64,000 bases of DNA from Agrypnia vestita (lineage: Eukaryota > Arthropoda > Insecta > Trichoptera > Phryganeidae): contig JADDOH010000169.1 of NCBI GenBank assembly GCA_016648135.1, forward strand, positions 124,001 to 188,000, read 5' to 3'. The position numbers were made by a program, and so were the translations under genes. This document shows positions 55,549 through 64,000 of the stretch, in pieces. Under the pieces are notes generated by a model. The model was not told the origin of the DNA, did no database searches, and saw only the letters and a list, made by a program, of their open reading frames with translations. Positions within the stretch are counted from its first letter, which is position 1. Each line of letters opens with the position of its first letter.

Positions 55549-56247
55549 GCTACAAACTATGTTACAGCAATTAGACAATGAAAGCAGGAAAGTAGTTTGA
55601 CAATGAACCCAATGAAGACTAAGGTGATGACAAATACAAGAAAGGAGAACATAGAAATCGGACAGGAAAGCATCGAATATGTTGAAGAATACGTATACTT
55701 AGGACAACTAATATCAATAAAAGACCAATATTCAAAAGAAATCGACAGAAGAGTAAACAATACTTGGAAGCGGTACTGGTCGCTAAAAGAAATAGTGAAA
55801 AATGATAGAATACCAATGTCGGTAAAAAGCAAAGTATACAACACGTGCATTCTCCCATGTCTCACTTATGGGTGCCAAACTTGGCCTGCTACGAGCAAAA
55901 ACAGCCAAAAACTCGCAGTTTGCCAACGCAACATGGAGCGGAGTATGCTAAACATAAGGCTTTATGACAGGTGGACGAATACAAAAATAAGGAAAAAGAC
56001 AAAAGTTAGCGATGTTATACAAAAAGTAAAAAAACTCAAATGGAACTGGACTGGTCATGTTATGAGAACAAGCAGAGAAAAGTGGACGAAAGACGTAATG
56101 GAATGGTATCCCAGAAATGGAAAAAGACAAAAAGGACGTCAAATTAAGAGATGGGAAGATGACCTACCAAAAGGATGGAGAAGAATAGCTCACGACAGAG
56201 ACGAGTGGAAAAAACTAGGGGAGGCCTATGTCAGAGAGACAACCTGA
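55525..56247 (+). pseudogene. RTE reverse transcriptase, C-terminal region
   Basis: After VIFAERPDMLQTMLQQLDNE a one-base slip near 55595 leads into LTMNPMKTKVMTN and a 216-residue open frame: YLGQLISIKDQYSKEIDRRV, NTWKRYWSLKEI, LTYGCQTW, MERSMLNI, KWNWTGHVMRTSREKW, GRQIKRWEDD and a stop after REAYVRETT-like sequence. These are the post-catalytic thumb and connection blocks of RTE-clade proteins. The palm motif (ADD) lies just before the truncation point. No endonuclease is present. Confidence 0.85.
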
Positions 56248-56448
56248 CCAACAAACTGGCTGCTTAAATGACATTTACTACGTATATTTATGTGTATGTA
56301 TATGTATATGCATGTGTATATGTGTATATATGTGTATGTATGTGTGTATATATATGTGTATGTATATGTATGTATGTGTATGTATTTACTTATGTTAAAA
56401 ATTGTTAAAATGGTCAGTGAATAAAGGCTTTATTTATTTATTATTTAT

Positions 56449-56459
56449 TATTACCCGAT
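56449..56459. repeat. 11-bp target-site duplication, right copy
   Basis: Exact copy of 55482-55492. Confidence 0.8.
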
Positions 56460-57180
56460 CGCGCATAAATCGAGTATACTTTCATGACATATACCTATTT
56501 TATTTTCGCTCTAAAAAGTATACTGCGCATAGTACATTATGGGTGCATACTGGGATAGTATACTTTCAATAAACGCATCGCCAGGGGTCACTCGTGCTAC
56601 GGGAATGTTATTATTTAACAAAAAAAATTAAGCGTATTGCGTTGATTGGTCGAGTTAAGTTGTAATGTAGTAAATCAATTCCCTTTTGACACTAGTAAAT
56701 TTTGGACTGTATGGACAGCAAATGGTCTTTTATTGGCAGCTGTGCTGCACTGCGGCATGGCGTGGTTGTCATGTAGTTTACAAAATGCCAACTTGGCGGC
56801 GAATGAAGGCCCCGATACGGGGGCCTTCGCCCATAAAACGGTCGGTGGGTTGGCGTTAATTTCTTTTTTTATAATAAATTATATTTTCTTCTTCTTTATC
56901 CTTATAATAGACATTTGCGGTTTGTTCTCCAGGGGATAGCGCCTCTTGTGAGATGGACTCCCAGTTGTCCTTTTGAGAGGTCCTCGCGAGGGTGGGCTCG
57001 GTGAGGCTGTGTTGTTCGATATAAGGGAGTCTGGTGCTGTCCATTCACTACCAGTCTCTCCCTCGCTATCAATTATATTTTCATCATTGAAAAATAGATT
57101 TAACGAAGTCCACAGTGCGAAGCTCTTTGTGAATTTTAATTGTAAATGTCTCGAATTATTTTTAAATTAGTTGTAAACGT
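56460..57180. other. no gene recognised; GC hairpin at 56805-56828
   Basis: GAAGGCCCC and GGGGCCTTC form a 9-bp hairpin with a 6-base loop. Downstream (56930-57050) is GC-richer. Being just upstream of a PLE-type hammerhead-like motif, this may be a decayed PLE body, but no protein similarity was seen. Confidence 0.35.
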
Positions 57181-57224
57181 GTTGTTATTGACAATGGGAG
57201 AAATCCCGAAAACGTTCTAACAAT
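57181..57224 (+). ncRNA. hammerhead-like motif with 7-bp stem I
   Basis: Stem I GTTGTTA (57181-57187) pairs with TAACAAT (57218-57224), six Watson-Crick pairs and one wobble. Core TTGACAA, stem II GGG AGAAAT CCC (57196-57207), GAA at 57208-57210, stem III AA-CG-TT (57211-57216), cleavage-site C at 57217. C3 and G8 are changed as in 34533 and 36358, with an extra T before stem II. Confidence 0.6.
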
Positions 57225-57275
57225 TTAAAATAAACAATAGTGGAATAAAACAGTCATTTTTTTAAATATTGTAAA

Positions 57276-57747
57276 CTAGCTGGTCATTCATACCCGGCGT
57301 TGCACTGGTTAAGGATTAAGTAAAAAAAATAAGTTTGTGAGGGCAAACAAAGGTTCCCCTGTTCTCTAAAAAAACAATGTTTCCATGTAATGTTAACATA
57401 AGTTATTGTAACGTAAACGTAATACTTAGATATATGGTATCGCAGACTTTTTTGTAGATATTAATGTCCTTTATAAAACTGTGGTACATCACTTTGCTCT
57501 ATTGTCAAAAATTTCCGCAGCGTACGCGATATAAGGTTTTTTGATATTTTTTTCACACGTTGGGTTACATTAATGAAGTTTTCATACGGATCCCTAACGT
57601 TTTTGAAAATATTCTATAGCCTATGTTCATCAGGGATAATGTAGGTTTCTAAATGTGAAAGAATTTTTCAAATCGGTCCAATAGTTTCGGAGCCTATTCA
57701 ATTCAAACACACAATCAAATCCTTCCTCTTTATAATATTAGTATAGA
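57276..57747 (-). mobile_element. non-autonomous Helitron, 472 bp
   Basis: The minus strand starts TCTATACTAATATTATAAAG between A and T and ends AACGCCGGGTATGAATGACC AGCTAG. The 5' end matches the 31186 family and the 3' end (CCAGTGCAACGCCGGGTA) matches 18490-19294, so it is a chimera of, or a bridge between, the two Helitron groups seen here. Confidence 0.8.
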
Positions 57748-57749
57748 TA

Positions 57750-59600
57750 AAGTTTGTTATTCAAATGTAGTCAGTCGCCGTTTGTACTTGTTAATTTGAA
57801 GGATTTAATTTTTGGTCCAGCAGTGATCATCTTTGTTTCTAAATATATGATATCTTGCCAGAATACCTTGTTCATACTCCTTTCCGCGATTCTTCGGATC
57901 ATGACATGAATATATCTTGTGTGTCGAAGTTTAATCAGCGTTAAACCTGCTCAGGCAGATGTATTCGGCATGACGTAATCATTATAATATCTTAAATGTC
58001 CTTGTATTTTATATTGGCATTTGTGTGGCGACACCTACCAGTGTCCTTACTTCAGCCTAAATACAGATACAGATAACTTAAAAACACATTTAAGTTATAC
58101 CTATGAAGAATTTAGTAATTCGTTATATAACAGCGATGACAGTGCGCTCATTCTCAAATGTTTCGATTTTAATTAAAAGCGACCTGAAAGCATGTTACCA
58201 AATCATAGAAGTGCTTGTTGTTTTTTTAAGTCGCGTACACGGAATACTTGTGTCGCATCATTATTATTACTATTTTCAAGCTAAACTAAACGCTTGTGCT
58301 ATACAATTAGAAATAACTCTCTGGTATCTTGGATCGTAACCAGAGTCAGAACCACTGCCAACAAGCTATTCAATTGATATTACCTCATCATAGTGAAAAT
58401 TTGCCAATCGTAAATAATAATTAAATTACTATATATTTTGTTTCTTATTTAGGCTGTTAAAATATTTGCAAAAATGAATGTGCTACTGATAGCGAATATA
58501 CTAAGTAAATAAACATTCAAAATAGGTTCCGTATTTGTAAAGCACATACATAAAATGATGTAATTTCGATGTAGATTGAATAATACATTAGACCTTTACT
58601 TTGAAAGCCCGACGCCCTCAAATCGGTCCAATTTGCATTTCGAATAACCTACATTACTTGATAATTCAAATCCAAAAATCCGTCCGCATTTCAGATAATT
58701 TATATAACATTTCATCCCGCTAAAGGGTGAAAGGTTACAATCTCCATCCCCTAAAAGTACACAACGTTCCAATCATTTTAAAACGTTTAAATTCATATGT
58801 AAATAATGCATCGGGTTTAAGTGTAGTGTAACACCCCTCTTAGAGCCGATAATGTATTCTTCCCCTTTCGGCGTATATTTTTCAGAACGGGGATGGATTT
58901 AGAAGAAGGGTGGGTCCAAAGGGCTCAGAGAAGAGTGCAAAAAAAGAGATACGCTACTACCAGGAAGCCATTAAAATAATTATATGCGCACCCGATTTAA
59001 AATATCCCCAATTTTGAGTTCGATAAGGCTCTCCTGAGCGGGGAGCGCTGTGTTGTTGGAGGTATTGAGCCAAACTTGCGTGTGGTGAGAGCCTTTCCGA
59101 GGCTTTTAAACTGAGTGGAGGCTTAGAGGGAGTTCTAGATATAGATATTTTCTAACATTGTTTGAGTTACGCGAGGAACGTAAGATCCATTTTATAGAAT
59201 GTTTTTTTTTTCTTTCTTTAAACCATCGCACTTTGTGTGTCTTCCCGAACTAAAACATACAAACCAATTTTTTTTTGTCTAGGATTTATCGACTCATTTT
59301 ATTTATTACAATTAATTGCTCCTTTATATGAAACAGTTTACCAAATAACATGCCAATTCAATGTCAACATCTATTTAAATATCATAATTTCGTTGTCTGT
59401 CTGAAACATCCATAAATTGCTGGGGTTATGCTGGAATTACAAAAACAATACTTTTCAAATAACACTTAAGATGCTCAAATAGTAATAACTATTCAGAATT
59501 TGCCAACCACCTTATTGAAACTTTTTTTGATTTTCATTATTTTTTGATCTGATCATTCTTACTATACAAGAGGAGGCAACAACATAAGACTTCCGAAAAA
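57750..59600. other. no gene recognised; unique-looking block at 58600-59160
   Basis: The block is GC-richer with no repeat match. A short dispersed repeat (AAATAGTAATAACTATTCA) lies at 59462-59530. Confidence 0.3.
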
Positions 59601-59619
59601 AAAAAGTAAAAAAACGTCT

Positions 59620-59870
59620 TAAAATTTTATGATGTGCAAAGGTCTAAAAATCTTCGATAGCCTGCCAAAGGAAATACAAAATACGGTGAATACAAGGAGG
59701 TTTAAACAGGAGTGCAAAAAATTTATTGTAAAAACTTTTAAATTACTATATGGAATGCAATATGTTTGAGTGAAATCATATATATTATTAGCCCACACAA
59801 CATTATGTGTGCAACTAAATAAATAAGATAAATAAATAAAATAAAAATTAAAATAAATTCGAATACGTCG
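59620..59870 (+). pseudogene. non-LTR RT C-terminus with (AATA)n tail
   Basis: The frame gives MMCKGLKIFDSLPKEIQNTV, NTRRFKQECKKFIVKTF and stops soon after. G.K.FN.LP..I.N......FK..LK.FL is the typical C-terminal signature of Jockey/CR1 elements. The UTR is short and ends in an AAATAAATAAGATAAATAAA tail at 59815-59860. Confidence 0.65.
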
Positions 59871-59879
59871 TGTATTTGT

Positions 59880-61015
59880 TTTTCTTTTTTTTTATTGGAT
59901 ATTTTAGTTAAGTACATTTGAATTAAGTCTTCATAGTTATAACAATCCGAAAAGAAAACAACTGGTCTGCTTAGAGAGGGAGTTCACTTACAGTGTAATA
60001 CAATCAAAGTAATGTAATTTAGTATGTAACAGATATGTTTGATAGGTACAAGTTTTACATTTATTTGAAGTAAATAAATAGAAGTACTGCAAAAAATATA
60101 TGTGAACTAAAAATGAAACAGATAAATAAATCTAGATCAAATTTTGTGTTTGTACAAAAATGCCGAATCCGTTTTACTCCGTATCTTTTAGTTTCATTGG
60201 GCGTTCGTCTTTCGACGAAGACCTTTCGAAAACGAGTTAAAACACCGGGCTTAAATACAGAATTGTTTTACTTCTTCACGGCTCGTCCGGACGAGATTCG
60301 CATGTAGCGCCGGAGACATTCATCAAAAAGATTACCGCCACGCCCAGGGCGGGTTGAGATAAGGGCGAGAGGCGCGCGTGCTTTCTTGCCGAGGCCGCAT
60401 TTTACGCGGGGTTTTCTTTGGGCGCGGCCGAGAAAAGGCGCGGGAAATTTGTACGCATTTTTCGTTCTGGAATGTTCGGAGCGGTAACGAATACGCGCCC
60501 ACGCCCGGGCTGCATGTCTGGCATCCCCAAGTGGGTAGCCCGGGTGCTGCGGGCGCAGTGACGTCGCTAGGTAAAGTGGTGCCCATAAGGCGCTACATCA
60601 CCTTTTCAAAAAAAAAATTAGCTTTATCTTGTAGCTTGAAGTTCTATAACTATATATGAGTTATTACTCAATCAAAAGTTATAAAATTAGCTGAGTTACA
60701 GCAGTTTGAAACTAGCATGGTAGGCGCATTTTTAAATGAATTGCATTATTATTTTGCGTTTTTCTCCAAACTACCTATTTGCCGCAAAAAACTGCAAAAA
60801 CTATTAAAATTTTGCAAAAATCTTATTTATAACATTATCTATGACGTTACTTATTTTAAGTTTACGAGTTTTTTTGAATTTTTTATAAGAAAAAATTTTT
60901 TTTTCACCAATCTCATTTTTTCTATATGCCACAATATAGACATTACTTAATTTAACAAGAAAATAATTTCTTTTTTCCCCTTGCGTTATTTCCACTTTTC
61001 AATATATTTTTGGCA
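59880..61015. other. no gene recognised; GC-rich block at 60160-60590
   Basis: The block is strongly CpG-rich (CGCGGGGTTTTCTTTGGGCG, CGGGCTGCATG, GGGTGCTGCGGGCGCAG). Overlapping open frames on both strands have no recognisable domain. 60600-60960 is very AT-rich. Confidence 0.35.
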
Positions 61016-61019
61016 TACC

Positions 61020-61220
61020 AAATTTCTTCTTTGGTAATTTCTGGTACATTGTTGTTCTATTCATCACTACTCTGCAGAACTTATCTGCCAACTACCAACA
61101 TCGAATAGCTCTAAAATGTATTCCCTCCAAAGATTTAATTTGCCTTTTGTATCATTAATAATTTTGCCATTTTTATCTTTTAATATGGGTGTTATTTTAA
61201 CCATCATCTTCATTCCCTTG
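61020..61220 (-). pseudogene. RTE-like element, linker before the RT domain
   Basis: The minus strand gives ILKDK..KWQN, DTKGK, LNLWREYILELFD and then NVPEITKEEIWYA. The layout ...DKNGK...W.EY...L followed by PEITKEEI..A is the segment between endonuclease and RT fingers in RTE-type proteins. Stops are frequent. Confidence 0.6.
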
Positions 61221-61239
61221 TCCTAGTAGAGTCGGAGTA

Positions 61240-61460
61240 TTCAAGGACTTGGTAAAGTACTTTCATTTTCCTCTGTATTCTACTGCTTCCGTAAGTGTTA
61301 ACCTGTCAAGACATAACCTGTTTTCGTCCACTTTTTTGTTGTTTCTCTCAGCCTTATCTGGTTCGACCCACCGGTCGCTTTCTTTCTGGTGTTGGCCAGA
61401 GGATACTTCTTAGCACTCGTTCCTTTGGCATTCTTAGTACATGTCCAAGCTTCCCTTATT
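61240..61460 (-). pseudogene. LINE RT C-terminal fragment (GHV.RM type)
   Basis: The minus strand gives KLGHVLRMPKERVLRSILW then PTPERKRPVGRTR, as in GHV.RM...R....I.W.P...R.RGRP tails. The source element differs from that at 61020-61220 in domain order, so two insertions are likely. Confidence 0.6.
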
Positions 61461-61469
61461 TACTTTCTA

Positions 61470-62395
61470 ATTGACATATGAATCGGGCCTCGTTTTTAGA
61501 TTGAAATCAATCTACTTTCAGCCAATAACTTCGAGATTTCATCAGTCATCCATTATTGTTTACTTTGCTGTTTTATTTATTTTAATAAAAACTTACTGAA
61601 GTAATTTCACAACGCCATCTTTAGAGGTCCATGTCTCAAAATAAGTGAAAGTCAAGCCTTTGGGACATATGAACTACATCAGGTCTTCCGGACCCGTCAT
61701 TTTTGGGATACGGATGCACTGATGTATGTCACCTGAACGAACGGGACTTATCCGGGTCTACCTGGCAGCAACGGGACAAGTAATTCAAATATTTATATTA
61801 CGAGTTGATTTAATATTTATATTCCGTCGCCCATTCGCCGCCCTTTAGAATTCGCCGCCCTTAAGTACTGCCTCACCTGTACACGGCCGCGGGGCGCCCC
61901 TGGGCGGGCGCCAGGCTCCCTCCCGACGGCGAAATAGATAACAATTTGCAAATCGCTACGTGGGTTGCGGTGCGGCCACGTAATGCCCGTTTCATGCGGC
62001 CCCGAGTCTTGGTCAAGGGATGGAAAGATGACACCCCATTTGCCGCGGTATTTCGTGAATGGTTATACACTCTTGGGGTAATCTTCGCCCCGAAATATTG
62101 TCGCTGCCAAATTTATTCCGTTTTCTTTTTCGCACAAAATTTGAACCTCGTTTATATCCCGAAAACGGCTACGTAAGTTTTGGGTAAGAATTGATTAAAA
62201 AATGTATTTTTTTATGCCACTCATAAAATAGACATATCGCGTTTTATCTTAAAGGATGATTTGATAATTAATATAACAGACATTATGTGAATACACTATA
62301 TTTATCTAAAAACAAATATAAATAGTATACAAGTATAATTCAGCAATAATTAATTGTAACTTCACCTATAAAAATATACAAAAAGAAAATACACT
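61470..62395. other. no gene recognised; GC-rich block at 61810-62100
   Basis: CpG-rich block (GTACACGGCCGCGGGGCGCC, GCGCCAGGCTCCC). The open frames have no known domain. Confidence 0.35.
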
Positions 62396-62399
62396 TAGA

Positions 62400-62810
62400 T
62401 GAATGTGTGGCAAATGCATTTAAGATAGAGTACAGAATGAAGACGTTAGGAAAGAATGTAAAGCTGATCTTAGCATAGTTAATAGAATGAAAACAGGGTC
62501 GCTCAGATGGTTTGGGTATGTTGAGTGAACGAATGAAAGTGAAAGAATGGTAAGAAAAATATATGACGCAAGTGTTGACGGTACCAAAAAGAGAGGATGA
62601 TTGCGGAAAACGTGGCTTGATCAGATTAACCAGATACCGGTGGATGATCCTGTTAGGAGCCTGTCAGGAACAGTCGTTGAGCTTGTACGCGAAGATGTAT
62701 GAATGTGGATGAGGCAAGAGTTGTGTGTCAGGATAGAGGAGTGTGGCACTCTATCCTCTCTGCCTACCCCCACGGGAAAACGGCGTGATAGTAAGTAATA
62801 GTAAAAAAAT
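62400..62810 (+). pseudogene. RWFG-family non-LTR 3' end, longest copy
   Basis: Frames with stops give MKTGSLRWFGYVE, RMVRKIYDASVDGTKKRG, LRKTWLDQINQIPVDDPVRS and a GTLSSLPTPTGKRRDSK end. The DNA end is CCCCACGGGAAAACGGCGTG ATAGTAAGTAATAG. Best template for recognising the other copies. Confidence 0.7.
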
Positions 62811-62884
62811 ATTAAATAATAACAGTAAAAAAATTACAGATGTGATTTTCACATTAAACTCAGTTTAATACTTCACCTGTCACT

Positions 62885-63400
62885 AAGAGGTTCTGTCACT
62901 GTCGAAACTCGAGTATTTTTTATGTATTTATTAGAGACACTAACAGCATAGATACATGATACTCTAATATAAAACATAATAAATGAAGGCTTTGCCCATT
63001 ATCCCAATTACAAGTGTCTTCGGCACGATCTAGTAACATGTATTTTTACATTTAAATATATTTTACATGTACATTTATGTTTATTATATATTTAGGGTTT
63101 GTATGTAGAGCGATCATATAAGAATATGTAAGTAAATAATTGATTTAATAGATCTTTAGGTTCAGGTTATCGTTTAGAAAATGGATTTTGTGTATGAGTG
63201 AGTTTTTGAACGATGATAAGGTATCTGCAAGAATATCAGCATAATGTTAGGGTCAGCACAATACATATTATACGCGACACAACCTTGTGATGGGAGAAAA
63301 GTAAACAACATTATTAGTGTGCTGACTTATTCTAAAAAGCTCCGGGTTTCTATAGGGGGTTAACGGATTACAGCTAGTAATAAAATAAAACAGGTGTTGC
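62885..63400 (-). pseudogene. Jockey-like non-LTR 3' end
   Basis: The minus strand gives NPLTPYRNPELFRISQHTNN, VVYFSPITRLCRV, a stop, then DILADTLSSFKNSLIHKIHF. R...LF.I..HTN....SPI.RL.R ... D.....SFK... fits Jockey-type tails. The UTR toward 62930 shares ACTTGTAATTGGGATAATGG with 540-600. Confidence 0.6.
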
Positions 63401-63835
63401 ACACACATGAATGACTCGAATAAACGATTCGTTTCGATTCTTTGACTGATGTCTGTCTGGCCATGATGTACCCGAGCGCCGCCGCTGAATATGCACGCCA
63501 TCTAATTCAACAAAAACAGCGCAATATATTTCCGCAAGTTTTGGATGTTTCTCTTGGAACAATGCTCCGCATAAAGTTTACGGTTACATTCATAACTTTC
63601 AGGTGCATTTTTTTCGTCCTTCATCCTGGAAAGTGTTCCGTCCTGCTTCCACTCCAGGCTGAAGCCTTCTGCAGGGATCGAGAACGTTTTTTGACGGGTC
63701 CAAAAAGCTACTGCAGATTTGTCAAATTTATATCTGCCTAGCTCGTACTTATATCTCGTACAATGAATCACATTTCTAACGTGTATATTCCTTACAAAAA
63801 TTTAGTCCGCGTGACACTTGTTACTTACATTTGTG
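63401..63835. other. no gene recognised
   Basis: Open frames on both strands (63442-63741 plus, 63502-63771 minus) show no recognisable domain. Confidence 0.3.
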
Positions 63836-63839
63836 TCGT

Positions 63840-63890
63840 TAGCATAGATTGTAACCTGCCGATGGTTATGCTTATCGGAAGAGCTGCACG
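63840..63890 (+). repeat. Jockey-like LINE coding remnant
   Basis: It reads CNLPMVMLIGRAA, the conserved peptide of the copies at 1, 5955 and 8755, then diverges. Confidence 0.5.
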
Positions 63891-64000
63891 TAGATATAGG
63901 TACCTGATGTTGAGAGGGACTGCTCCTCTCGAATCTATGGTAGTAATTTAATAAATCATATTGAGTTATGATAAAAAGTTAAAATAAAACATATTTTAAA

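Larger units (their letters stand above)
55493..56448 (+). mobile_element. RTE retrotransposon, 5'-truncated, young-looking copy
   Basis: Flanked by an exact 11-bp duplication. It contains a 24-bp palindrome at the 5' junction, an RT C-terminal frame of about 216 codons, a TGTATATG-type microsatellite UTR (56286-56392) and a TTTATTTATTATTTATTA tail after AATAAAGGC. The type resembles the RTE elements common in butterflies and moths. Intact duplication and long open frame suggest a fairly recent insertion. Confidence 0.85.

Noticed and set aside
55557..55865. Minus-strand open frames opposite the RTE coding region
   Set aside because: They are antisense shadows of the RT reading frame.
1..64000. 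CRISPR array, operon or bacterial genes
   Set aside because: Composition, repeat content and absence of coding density mark this as eukaryotic intergenic or intronic DNA.

Overview
This window is AT-rich eukaryotic DNA without a convincing host protein-coding gene. Nearly every recognisable open frame is a decayed piece of a transposable element. The repeat mix suggests an arthropod, most likely a lepidopteran insect. Evidence includes GTACCTACC-rich arrays, RTE elements with short tandem 3' tails, non-autonomous Helitrons ending in GCTAG|T, tRNA-derived SINEs, and a short interstitial (TTAGG)n block, which is the insect telomere motif. The species cannot be named from the sequence alone.

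Layout. 0-10 kb: two Jockey-like non-LTR ends (one cut by a 923-bp hAT-type element with an exact 8-bp target duplication), a 760-bp inverted-repeat element, an RTE tail with a 17-bp target duplication, a CR1/L2-like 3' end and a tRNA-Val-like SINE. 10-17 kb: an RTE-type reverse transcriptase fragment with a FADD box, copies of a frequent RWFG-type LINE 3' end, and foldback MITEs. 17-20 kb: two Penelope-like element (PLE) loci, one invaded by a Helitron and by an L2 end. 20-32 kb: three more Helitrons, L2 ends, a tRNA-Arg-like SINE and long tracts with nothing recognised. 32-38 kb: palindromic PLE termini, a 720-bp inverted repeat and a PLE endonuclease remnant. 40-45 kb: a diverged ~35-bp array, SINEs and a 171-bp higher-order array. 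47-49 kb: an inverted PLE pair split by a LINE, and an inverted-repeat element with 16-bp subterminal repeats. 53-57 kb: L2 pieces and the best-preserved RTE copy, with an 11-bp target duplication and a 24-bp palindrome at its 5' junction. 57-64 kb: another PLE ribozyme-like motif, a minus-strand Helitron and more LINE tails.

The most interesting signal is a dispersed set of about ten hammerhead-ribozyme-like motifs in PLE termini. At least five fold by eye into the three-stem hammerhead plan with a minimal stem III (AC..GT, ACG..CGT or ACA..TGT), and their stem I pairs differ in sequence from copy to copy while pairing is kept. Two copies lie just downstream of PLE endonuclease coding remnants on the same strand. 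Several form head-to-head inverted pairs. Hammerheads in PLEs are known as a class; the density, diversity and inverted-pair arrangement here deserve checking. A second theme is GC/CpG-richer, apparently single-copy blocks between the transposons, which might be conserved non-coding DNA.
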